Positions 33,775 through 42,097 of a stretch of DNA of 49,607 bases are shown in pieces. The position numbers and the translations under genes were made by a program. The stretch's first letter is position 1. Each line of letters starts with the position of its first letter. Under the pieces are notes generated by a model. It was not told the origin of the DNA. It made no database searches and was given only the letters and a program-made list of their open reading frames with translations. The DNA comes from an uncultured Prevotella sp. Its GTDB lineage: Bacteria; Bacteroidota; Bacteroidia; Bacteroidales; Bacteroidaceae. The stretch covers positions 1-49,607 of the forward strand of contig CAKQPF010000023.1 of assembly GCA_934256705.1 (NCBI GenBank), in the 5' to 3' direction.

Positions 33775-35289
33775 TTAGCCCAACTTCTCAATCGCGCGCT
33801 TCATGCGGGCGATGGTCTCTTCCTTACCGAGGAAAGCGGAAATGTCGAACATTCCAGGTCCCTTGCCTTCGCCCACGAGAGTGAGGCGGAAAGCGTTCAT
33901 TACGTCTCCGAGCTTGTAGCCCTTGCTCTCTACCCACGCCATGACTACAGGCTCCTGACCCTCCACAGAGAAGTCTTCGATGCCGGAAAGCACCTCAGCC
34001 AGTTCGGTCATCACAGCGGCGGAATTTTCTTTCCAGCGCTTCTTGACGGTCTTCTCGTCATACTCCATCGGAGCGATGAAGAAGAAAGAGCAGAGTGCCC
34101 AGAGCTCGCTTACGAAATTGACGCGGTCCTTCATCATGGCCACCACCTTGGTAATGCGTTCCATAGACTCCTCTACGCCGTTGTTTGCCACGATAGGAGC
34201 GAAGAGCGAAGCTATCTCTTCAGGGCTCTTCATGAGGATATACTCATGGTTGAACCACTGTCCTTTCTTGTAATCGAACTTAGCACCAGCCTTAGAGCAG
34301 TGAGAAATATCGAAAGCCTTTACGAGTTCATCGAGAGAGAAAATCTCCTGTTCGGTGCCAGGATTCCATCCGAGAAGTGCGAGGAAATTGACCACTGCCT
34401 CTGGGAAATATCCGCTCTCACGGTATCCAGAGCTTACTTCTCCAGTCTTAGGGTCGTGCCATTCCAATGGGAATACAGGGAAACCGAGTCGGTCACCGTC
34501 ACGCTTGGAGAGCTTTCCCTTACCTTCCGGCTTGAGCAGGAGAGGAAGGTGTGCGAACTGCGGCATGGTGTCAGCCCATCCGAATGCCTCATAGAGAAGC
34601 ACATGGAGAGGTGCGCTCGGGAGCCATTCCTCACCACGGATGACGTGTGATACCTCCATGAGGTGGTCGTCCACGATATTGGCGAGATGGTATGTAGGGA
34701 GCTCGTCAGCGCTCTTGTAGAGCACCTTGTCGTCGAGGATGTCGGTCTTGATGCGCACCTCGCCGCGGATGAGGTCATTGACGAGCACTTCCTTGCCCGG
34801 ATTGATAAGGAAACGCACTACATACTGCTTGCCGTCAGCGATGAGCTGGTCCACCTCTTCCTTGCTGAGGCTGAGAGAATTGCGCATCTGAAGGCGGGTC
34901 TTGGCGTCGTATTGGAAGTTCTGTATCTCGTTGCGCTTTGCTTCGAGCTCTTCCGGAGTGTCGAATGCGATGTACGCCTTGCCATCATCAAGGAGCTGCT
35001 GGACGTATTTCTTGTATATCTCCCTGCGCTCGCTCTGGCGGTAAGGACCGTGGTCGCCACCGAAGCTCACGCCTTCATCAAACTTGATGCCGAGCCATCT
35101 GAACGATTCGATGATGTATTCCTCGGCTCCTGGCACGAAGCGATGGGAGTCAGTGTCCTCGATACGGAAGATGAGGTCGCCGCCATGCTGACGGGCAAAG
35201 AGATAATTATACAATGCAGTACGTACTCCGCCGATGTGAAGAGCACCGGTAGGGCTTGGCGCAAAGCGCACTCTTACTTTTCTTTCCAT
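33775..35289 (-). CDS. gltX: glutamyl-tRNA synthetase
   Basis: A 504-residue class I synthetase that charges tRNA-Glu. The HIGH-type motif PSPTGALHIGG is at 12-22, FRIEDTD follows, and the KMSKS-type motif reads KLSKRDGD. The zinc-binding cysteines of some bacterial GltX are not evident. The anticodon-binding C-terminus (about 330-504) is complete. Divergent from the PgpH-like gene, with a possible -7 box TAATTTTG at 35359-35366. Confidence 0.97.
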   Translation of the reverse strand: MERKVRVRFAPSPTGALHIGGVRTALYNYLFARQHGGDLIFRIEDTDSHRFVPGAEEYIIESFRWLGIKFDEGVSFGGDHGPYRQSERREIYKKYVQQLLDDGKAYIAFDTPEELEAKRNEIQNFQYDAKTRLQMRNSLSLSKEEVDQLIADGKQYVVRFLINPGKEVLVNDLIRGEVRIKTDILDDKVLYKSADELPTYHLANIVDDHLMEVSHVIRGEEWLPSAPLHVLLYEAFGWADTMPQFAHLPLLLKPEGKGKLSKRDGDRLGFPVFPLEWHDPKTGEVSSGYRESGYFPEAVVNFLALLGWNPGTEQEIFSLDELVKAFDISHCSKAGAKFDYKKGQWFNHEYILMKSPEEIASLFAPIVANNGVEESMERITKVVAMMKDRVNFVSELWALCSFFFIAPMEYDEKTVKKRWKENSAAVMTELAEVLSGIEDFSVEGQEPVVMAWVESKGYKLGDVMNAFRLTLVGEGKGPGMFDISAFLGKEETIARMKRAIEKLG

Positions 35290-35358
35290 GTCTATCTATT
35301 AGTCGATTTTACAGCACACTCAAAGAGCGTACTACCTCTAATTTAATTATTTTCAGTG

Positions 35359-35366
35359 CAAAATTA
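35359..35366 (-). promoter_or_regulatory. -7 box for gltX-waaA
   Basis: TAATTTTG on the minus strand fits TAnnTTTG; it would give a 5' leader of about 60 nt. No TTG at the usual distance was found. Confidence 0.4.
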
Positions 35367-35504
35367 ACATTTTATCCCCATTTAAGCGAACTTTTTCCCG
35401 TTTTTTCTCTCTTATCCGATTATTTTTTAGTATTTTCGCACCCAGAAGTAACAGTGCAGCCCCATAACCGTGGTTTTTACAAAAAAGAAAAACGCAAAAA
35501 GACA

Positions 35505-37604
35505 ATGGCAACAAGATACTCCACAGAAGGACAGAAGAAATGGCAAGCGTATCTGCTGCGCTTCCTTATCATATTGGTTTCGACGGTAATAATCGTGCTG
35601 GCGATGCCAAAGAAATCCGTGCCCAACTATGAGGTGAAGGAGAACTCCGTGTGGCTGAAGGAACCTGTCACCGCCGGAATAGACTTCGACGTGCCGAAGG
35701 ACTCCATCATCTATCAGGCACAGGTCGATTCCGCAATGCAGTATTTCGTGCCTTACTACGAGATAAACGACGAGATAGGCAACAGATACATCAAGCGGTT
35801 CCAGTCGAAATACCGCAACGGCATCGAGGGACTGCCAAAGTCATTCGTCAACTCCGTCACTGCCAAGCTGCGCGAGATATACAACGTCGGCATCATGCCG
35901 TCGGAAGACTATGCCAAAATAACGCGCGACACACTGGCAGTAATCAATTTCAAGCGCGGCAACACCACAAGGAAGATACTCTGCACTGAGTTCTACACGC
36001 CGCTCAAAGCCTACGAGAGTTTCTTTGAAGACCCTCAGATGAACTATGCCAGAAACATGCTGCAGAAATGCAACATCGACAATTATCTGAAGGAAAACCT
36101 CATCTATGACAAAGCACAATGCAAGGCGGACATCGACAATCTCACTGCCACCATCACCAAGCATGAGGCGGAATTCAAGAAAGGAGAGTGCATCGTGGAC
36201 CGCGGACAGGTGGCTACGCCAATCATAGTGAAGGCTCTTGCCACATATTCCGCAGAAATGGAGAAGAACGAATCACTGATGAGCCGTTCCACCACCATGA
36301 TAGGACGCGCCCTGATTATCATCATGCTGCTCTCCGTCTTTACCATCTATCTGCACCTCTTCCGTGGCGACTACTTCCGCAAACCGCGCTCGCTCGCCAT
36401 GGTCTATTTCCTCATAGTGCTCTTTCCGGTGCTCGTCTCGCTCACATATCAGTATAGCCAGCATTACATCTACATCCTCCCGCTCGCCATGCTGCCGATG
36501 TTCATCCGCATCTTCCTCGACTCGCGCACCGCCTTCATCGCCCACATCACGATGGTGCTCATAGCAGCCCTGGCGCTCAGTCAACCGTTCATCTTCGTGA
36601 TAGTGCAGGTGGTCAGCGGTCTCGTCTCCATCTTCGCGCTCCGCGAACTGTCCAAGCGTTCCCAGGTGTTCACCGCATCCGTCACCACCTGCGCCGCCGG
36701 ACTGATAGTATATCAGGCTCTCAAGCTCACGCAACCGGGCGAAGACTGGCATCTTTCGCCGGGCGAAGTGTCGCATTTCATCTTCTGCGGGGTGCTGATG
36801 CTGACATCCTATCCGCTCATGTACGTCGTGGAGAAAGCCTTCGGATTCACCTCTGCCGTGACGCTCTTCGAACTTTCAGACATCAACAAGGACCTCCTGC
36901 GCCGCCTGTCTGAAGTGTCTGCCGGAACAATGCAGCACAGCATCACGGTCAGCAACATAGCAGCCGACATAGCGCAGAAGATTGGTGCGCGAAGCCTTCT
37001 CGTGCGCACGGGCGCGCTCTATCATGATATAGGTAAGATATCCAATCCTTCCTTCTTCACCGAAAACCAGAAGGACATCAATCCGCACGACCACATGACT
37101 CCGCAGGAGAGCGCACGCATCATCATAAACCACGTCAAGGAGGGCAAGCGTCTGGCTGAGAAATACGGACTGCCTAATGAAATCATCGACTTCATCATGA
37201 CGCACCATGGTGCCGGAATGGCAAAATACTTCTACATCACATACAAGAACGCCCATCCAGACGAGGAAGTGGACAAGGCTCCTTTCACCTATCCCGGACC
37301 CAATCCTTTCACCCGCGAGCAGGCCATTCTCATGATGGCAGACTCCGTGGAGGCGGCATCACGCTCGCTGAAGGACTACACCGAGGAGAGCATCACCGAA
37401 CTGGTAAACCGTGTCATCGACGGAATTGTGGCTGACGGATTCTTCCTCGACTGCCCTATCACATTCCATGACATCTCCGTGGCAAAGCGTGTCATCATCG
37501 AAAGACTGAAGACCAACTACCACACACGCATCACATATCCCGAACTGAAGACCGCCGCACAGAAGTCTGCAGAGCTGGAAGCCAAGATAAACAAGAAGAA
37601 ATGA
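35505..37604 (+). CDS. 7TM-HD family phosphohydrolase (PgpH-like)
   Basis: I start at 35505 (MATRYSTEG) because the upstream in-frame codons read as non-coding and overlap the gltX promoter. The 699-residue protein has an N-terminal membrane helix (about 17-35), a large extracytoplasmic 7TMR-HDED domain (about 45-265), seven membrane helices (about 275-470) and an HD phosphohydrolase domain with YHDIGK (His507-Asp508) and the later MTHHGAG and MMADSVEAAS motifs. The relative PgpH in Firmicutes degrades cyclic di-AMP, so this is likely a c-di-AMP phosphodiesterase. Its stop overlaps the next gene's ATG (ATGA). Confidence 0.9.
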   Translation: MATRYSTEGQKKWQAYLLRFLIILVSTVIIVLAMPKKSVPNYEVKENSVWLKEPVTAGIDFDVPKDSIIYQAQVDSAMQYFVPYYEINDEIGNRYIKRFQSKYRNGIEGLPKSFVNSVTAKLREIYNVGIMPSEDYAKITRDTLAVINFKRGNTTRKILCTEFYTPLKAYESFFEDPQMNYARNMLQKCNIDNYLKENLIYDKAQCKADIDNLTATITKHEAEFKKGECIVDRGQVATPIIVKALATYSAEMEKNESLMSRSTTMIGRALIIIMLLSVFTIYLHLFRGDYFRKPRSLAMVYFLIVLFPVLVSLTYQYSQHYIYILPLAMLPMFIRIFLDSRTAFIAHITMVLIAALALSQPFIFVIVQVVSGLVSIFALRELSKRSQVFTASVTTCAAGLIVYQALKLTQPGEDWHLSPGEVSHFIFCGVLMLTSYPLMYVVEKAFGFTSAVTLFELSDINKDLLRRLSEVSAGTMQHSITVSNIAADIAQKIGARSLLVRTGALYHDIGKISNPSFFTENQKDINPHDHMTPQESARIIINHVKEGKRLAEKYGLPNEIIDFIMTHHGAGMAKYFYITYKNAHPDEEVDKAPFTYPGPNPFTREQAILMMADSVEAASRSLKDYTEESITELVNRVIDGIVADGFFLDCPITFHDISVAKRVIIERLKTNYHTRITYPELKTAAQKSAELEAKINKKK

Positions 37605-38140
37605 AGGCAGAAACATTCAGTAAAACGCCCGCGAACTACCATTGGACAGCGCTCGACACCATCGCCATGCCATTCATATTCCTCAGCAGGATAAGGCATT
37701 GCGCCGGCTACGGAGTGCAGTCGCCCACAGACTATGCCTTCGTGCGTGAGGTAATCTACAACCACGAAGCCTACAGTCTCTACGCCGAACTGCTCGCCTC
37801 CTGTCCCTCGGCAGCGTGGATGGAGAGGAAAATAGCCAAGCTCCTGCTGCGCCTGAGCAACCACGCACAAGCGGAAAGCATATCCGTCTGCGGACAGCTG
37901 ACTCCATTGATGCGGAAAGCATTGCATCTCGGATGCAGGAAAAGCCAGTTGCTCCCCTACTCCGTTTCTGCCGCCCCGTCATCGCTGATTGTCTTTACCG
38001 ACATCAGGAGACAAGGGAAAAAGGAATGGGAAAGACTGCTACAGCGCCCCAACATCATAGCCTACGACCTCCATTATCTGGGCTTCGCCTTCCATAAAAC
38101 GGGGCGGTTCAGCGAAGCGCATATCGTCAATTTCTATTAA
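37601..38140 (+). CDS. degenerate methyltransferase-like protein
   Basis: A 179-residue soluble protein whose ATG overlaps the stop of the PgpH-like gene. The N-terminal GYGVQSPTDYAFVREVI (36-52) closely resembles the conserved G-x-G-V-H-S-P-F-A-F block of Bacteroidetes class I SAM-dependent methyltransferase-like proteins, and the C-terminal ending (AYDLHYLGFAFHKTG) matches their last strand. However, the middle lacks the glycine-rich SAM-binding loop and the protein is about 50 residues shorter than I expect for that family. It may have lost catalysis. Function is unknown. Confidence 0.7.
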   Translation: MKAETFSKTPANYHWTALDTIAMPFIFLSRIRHCAGYGVQSPTDYAFVREVIYNHEAYSLYAELLASCPSAAWMERKIAKLLLRLSNHAQAESISVCGQLTPLMRKALHLGCRKSQLLPYSVSAAPSSLIVFTDIRRQGKKEWERLLQRPNIIAYDLHYLGFAFHKTGRFSEAHIVNFY

Positions 38141-38209
38141 AAGTCAGCGAGCAAAAAGGCATAATTAGCATTATCTTTCCTAAATAATATAAAAAAAACG
38201 TGGAATGAC

Positions 38210-38239
38210 TTGCAGATACGAAAAAAAAACGTATCTTTG
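38210..38239 (+). promoter_or_regulatory. consensus promoter of the DUF2795 gene
   Basis: TTG (38210-38212), 19 nt, TATCTTTG (38232-38239): an exact match to the Bacteroidetes primary-sigma consensus. Predicted start about 38246, leaving a 37-nt leader. Confidence 0.85.
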
Positions 38240-38282
38240 CGCCCGATAAAAAAAAGAACAAAAATTTCAAAAAATAACAATT

Positions 38283-38504
38283 ATGTATTGGACACTCGAA
38301 TTAGCATCAAAACTTGAAGACGCTCCATGGCCTGCTACCAAGGACGAACTGCTCGACTACGCCCTCCGTTCCGGCGTGCCGATGGAAGTGATAGAAAACC
38401 TCGAAGAGATAGAAGACGAAGGCGACGTCTATGAATCCATAGAAGACCTCTGGCCTGACTATCCTACAAAGGAGGACTTCCTCTTCGACGAGGAAGAATA
38501 CTAA
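38283..38504 (+). CDS. small acidic DUF2795 protein
   Basis: A 73-residue cytoplasmic protein, very acidic in the C-terminal half (about one third Asp/Glu). The sequence DAPWPATKDELLDYALRSG followed by EVIENLEEIEDE and the closing PTKEDFLFDEEEY identifies the DUF2795 family, which is widely conserved in Bacteroidetes. Its strong consensus promoter and perfect 30-bp terminator-like palindrome imply a highly expressed single gene. Biochemical role unknown. Confidence 0.9.
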   Translation: MYWTLELASKLEDAPWPATKDELLDYALRSGVPMEVIENLEEIEDEGDVYESIEDLWPDYPTKEDFLFDEEEY

Positions 38505-38523
38505 GCCACTTCCTCAGAGAACA

Positions 38524-38590
38524 ACAATAGGGAATAAATAACAGGAGATTACCTGAAAATGGTAATCTCCTGTTATTTATTCCCTATTGT
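38524..38590. terminator. perfect 30-bp palindrome between convergent genes
   Basis: 38524-38553 is exactly complementary to 38561-38590 with a 7-nt loop. The arms contain the AACAGGAGATTACC theme found in the palindromes at 7.2-7.4 kb and 19.1-19.25 kb. Position between the DUF2795 gene and the convergent protease gene suits a bidirectional terminator. Confidence 0.8.
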
Positions 38591-38607
38591 CTATTACACA
38601 ACAGACC

Positions 38608-41600
38608 TTATTTCATCATCTCCTGGATGGCACGCTCCAGCTGAACGTCGCGACCATTGAGGAAGTCTTCAGGTGTGTTATGCACTTCAATGTCAGGATA
38701 GAGGGTCTGGTTCTCGCCCCACTTGCCGTTCATATCCATACATCCCACCTGCGGAATGCCGAATACGATGTCGCGGTCGATGAGAGTTTCCCACCATACT
38801 GCTGTCATTGTGCCAGCCACTGCGGTACCGATGAGCTTGCCAATCTTGAGGTCGGAATATACCTTAGGGAAGCCATGACCGTTACTGTAGTCGTCCTCAC
38901 ACATCAATACGCATGACTTCTTGGTCCACTTGTTGAATGGGTCACGACCGATATAGTTGCCACGAGGCATAAACTGCTGGTATTCCTTGCCTGAAAGCAG
39001 TGTGCAGAGGTCGTCATGGAGCCAACCACCGCCATTATGACGGTCGTCCACGATGACAGCCTGACGGTTGCGGTTGCGGTCACTCAGGAGTTCACGATAG
39101 ACAGTGCGGAAGCTTGGAGAGTCCATTGCCTTGACATGGACGTAAGCCACCTTGCCACCGGAGAGGGAATCCACGAGGTGACGGTTGCGGTCCACCCAAC
39201 GTTTGTAGAGCAATTCATTCTGTGCACCGAGGGTAATAGGCTTTACAATGACTTCAAAGCGTTTCTTTGACGCAGGATCATATACGGCAACGCGCACCTT
39301 TCTGCCCGCCTTTCCGTCGAGCATATAGTTGTAATCCTGACCTGCAAGGATGGTCTCGCCGTCAATCTTCTCGATGATGCAGCCAGGCTTGACACCAGTT
39401 TTCTTCACTGCAAACGGACCGCGCTTGATTACTTCCTCCACCTTCAGTCCGTCACCCTTGTGGCTCTGGTCGAAGAAGAGACCGAGACATGATGTTCTGA
39501 GGTCAGCCATTGCTCTTGAACGGTAACGGGCTCCAGTGTGTGAAGCGTTGAGTTCACCGAGCATCTCGCTCAGAAGGTCAGCGAAATCATAATTGTTCGT
39601 GATATAAGGGAGGAACTTTCCGTAAGCCTCACGGTAATATTCCCAATCCACTCCGTGAAGGTCCTTGACATAGAACTTGTCCTTCACCTGACGCCATATA
39701 TGGTCAAACATATACTGACGCTCGTCGTAAGGACGGTAATTGAAGCGTGCCTCAAAGTCGATTGGCTTCATCTGGCGGCTGCCCATCTCGAATTTCTTCA
39801 TGCCACTGCCAGCGAGGATGTAGATGCTCTTGCCGTCCTTGGATGGCTGCATCACTCCACTGCCCACGCCCTTCATCACGATTTCCGTCTTACCGGAACG
39901 CATATCGTGCATCCAGAGGTCGGCATTACCTTCAAAACGTGCCATATAATATAAGGTGTCACCGCCCTGGCTCAGCACCATGTCGCCCATGTGGCTGGAA
40001 TTGATGGTAAGGCGAACGATGCGATCCTGACAATTCTCAAGGTCAAGGTCGAGAGGCTTCACTGCAGGCTCATCCTTCTTGGCATCAGCCTTGCCCTTGC
40101 CTTTACCCTTGCCGCCCTTCTTCTTTGCGTCGGCAGAAGGCTTCTGCTCAGGAGCATCCTTCTTCTTGCTGTCAGCGAGAAGGGCAAGTTTCTCCTCCTT
40201 AGTCATGTTGAAACGCTCGTAAGCGTCGAGATCGAAGAACATGAGGTAAGCATCGTCTTCCGCTCCCCATGAACCATGACTGCGGTAACCGGCACGGTCA
40301 CTCTGGAATAGCAACGCTTTTCCGCCGAGTACCCATTTGGCATTGCTCTCACTATATCCGCTATTGGTAAGATTATGTATTTCTCCGTTGCCTGAAGCAG
40401 ACACAAGGGCGATGTCGGTATTGTTCCATCCACCGATTCCTATGTATGTGCAGACGAACCACTTGCTGTCCGGACTCCAGTCGAAATCCACATCGCCATC
40501 TGAATAGGAATACATATATTTGCCATCGAGACAGGTCTTTATCTCCTTGGTCTTGAGGTCGATGGTGCGGATAGTGCCGCGGTCTTCGAGATAAGCCACC
40601 TTCTTTCCGTCAGGACTGTACTTAGGCTGCTGGGAAGTGCGGTCGGTCTGGATGAGACGTTCCTCATCAAGTTCGGTGGCATAAGCGAACTGGCTCTCTG
40701 CCTTATTGCGTATCTTGGTCTGATAAATCTGCCAGAGTCCGCCTCTCTCAGCTGCATATACGAGGGCTTTGCCGTCAGGAGAGAACTGCACATTGCGCTC
40801 CTGCTCAGGTGTATCGGTAATCTGACGGGTGGTCTTATACTCCACATTGGTCACATATACGTCGCCGTGCATCACGAAAGCCACTTCCTTTCCGTTAGGA
40901 GAAACAGCCATTTCCGTAGCTCCGCTGGAGACAATCTGACGATGCAGACGGTCACCTTCAGTGTCGGAAACGATGCTGATCTTCACCTTTGACGGCGCAG
41001 ACTGACCATTCTTCATCACATATATCTCGCCATCGTAAGCGAAACAGAGGTCGTCAGACTTGGAAGATGTAAGGAATCTTACAGGATTGCGCTTGAACTC
41101 TGTAAGGCGTTTTTTGCCGGTTCCATCTATGTTTTTGCGATAGACATTGAATGTGCCGTCTTCCTCACTGGTATAGAAGAATGACTTGCCGTCAGATGCC
41201 CAGCGTGGAGTGCGGTCTTCGCCTCCGAAGTCGGTCATCTTGGTGAATTTGCCGTTCTTCATCATCCAGATGTCACGGGCTATCGGGCTGACATGATGCT
41301 TGCGGAACGGGTCCTCATAGCCTTTATGGTCATGGTAAAGCACGGCACCGTCAGGTCCTACGCTCACGTCGCTCATGTCTATTGCAGAGAACAATGTAGG
41401 ACGACCGCCATTCACTCCGACGGTATATACCTCATTGTAATCACCTGGGAAAATGATGCTCTGCGCCGTAGGCATCACGCTTGCGGTGAAGATGACATGG
41501 TCATTGTCGAGGAAAGCCATAGGTTTCTCTGATCCGCTGTTGGTGGTAAGGCGAACCGGTGAACCGCCATTGGCATTCATCAGATAGACATCATAACTGC

Positions 41601-41868
41601 CTTTACGGGTGGAAGCGAAGGCAATCTTCTTGCCGTCAGGGCTCCATACCGGATAGGCATCGTAAGCACTGTTGCTGGTGAGCTGGCGTGCTTCGCCTCC
41701 ATCGGACGACACGGTGAAGATATCACCCTGATAAGAGAACGCTATTGTCTTGCCATCAGGAGAGATAGCAGGATAACGCAGCCACAGAGGATTGTCCTGG
41801 GCTTTCACCTCCACTGACATTACTGACAGAAGGAGGGTCAACAAGAAAAGTAAATTTGTTTTTTTCAT
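38608..41868 (-). CDS. tricorn-like secreted serine protease (S41)
   Basis: The start at 41866-41868 (MKKTNLLFLLTLLL) gives a signal peptide ending EVKAQ. The 1086-residue protein has N-terminal WD40/PD40 propeller repeats (SPDGKTIAFSYQGD, WSPDGKKIAFASTRKG, then a second propeller to about 560), a helical linker, a PDZ domain (about 800-890) and a C-terminal S41 domain with catalytic Ser995 in DDYSNGHG. Between about 566 and 603 lies a low-complexity Lys/Gly/Ala insert (KKKGGKGKGKGK). Tricorn proteases degrade peptides inside a closed chamber; here the chamber is in the periplasm. It is monocistronic on the minus strand. Confidence 0.93.
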   Translation of the reverse strand: MKKTNLLFLLTLLLSVMSVEVKAQDNPLWLRYPAISPDGKTIAFSYQGDIFTVSSDGGEARQLTSNSAYDAYPVWSPDGKKIAFASTRKGSYDVYLMNANGGSPVRLTTNSGSEKPMAFLDNDHVIFTASVMPTAQSIIFPGDYNEVYTVGVNGGRPTLFSAIDMSDVSVGPDGAVLYHDHKGYEDPFRKHHVSPIARDIWMMKNGKFTKMTDFGGEDRTPRWASDGKSFFYTSEEDGTFNVYRKNIDGTGKKRLTEFKRNPVRFLTSSKSDDLCFAYDGEIYVMKNGQSAPSKVKISIVSDTEGDRLHRQIVSSGATEMAVSPNGKEVAFVMHGDVYVTNVEYKTTRQITDTPEQERNVQFSPDGKALVYAAERGGLWQIYQTKIRNKAESQFAYATELDEERLIQTDRTSQQPKYSPDGKKVAYLEDRGTIRTIDLKTKEIKTCLDGKYMYSYSDGDVDFDWSPDSKWFVCTYIGIGGWNNTDIALVSASGNGEIHNLTNSGYSESNAKWVLGGKALLFQSDRAGYRSHGSWGAEDDAYLMFFDLDAYERFNMTKEEKLALLADSKKKDAPEQKPSADAKKKGGKGKGKGKADAKKDEPAVKPLDLDLENCQDRIVRLTINSSHMGDMVLSQGGDTLYYMARFEGNADLWMHDMRSGKTEIVMKGVGSGVMQPSKDGKSIYILAGSGMKKFEMGSRQMKPIDFEARFNYRPYDERQYMFDHIWRQVKDKFYVKDLHGVDWEYYREAYGKFLPYITNNYDFADLLSEMLGELNASHTGARYRSRAMADLRTSCLGLFFDQSHKGDGLKVEEVIKRGPFAVKKTGVKPGCIIEKIDGETILAGQDYNYMLDGKAGRKVRVAVYDPASKKRFEVIVKPITLGAQNELLYKRWVDRNRHLVDSLSGGKVAYVHVKAMDSPSFRTVYRELLSDRNRNRQAVIVDDRHNGGGWLHDDLCTLLSGKEYQQFMPRGNYIGRDPFNKWTKKSCVLMCEDDYSNGHGFPKVYSDLKIGKLIGTAVAGTMTAVWWETLIDRDIVFGIPQVGCMDMNGKWGENQTLYPDIEVHNTPEDFLNGRDVQLERAIQEMMK

Positions 41869-42097
41869 ATAGGTTTTATTTAATGAAGAATGAAGAATGT
41901 AGAATGAAGAATACATTATAGTATTCACACTCAAACGATTCGCTCAAACAAAACAATCATTTTCGCATCTTCTTCATACATTCTGCATTCCGCATTTAGA
42001 TTACACTTGCATTCTTCTTTTACTATTAGATTATAGGGTGGCTCATTATTTGAAATCATCATTGAATGTCTGACTCGCATTCTTCATTCTTAATTTC

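Noticed and set aside
35256..35504. N-terminal extension of the 7TM-HD protein
   Set aside because: Overlaps the gltX start and the divergent promoter region; the normal family N-terminus begins at 35505.
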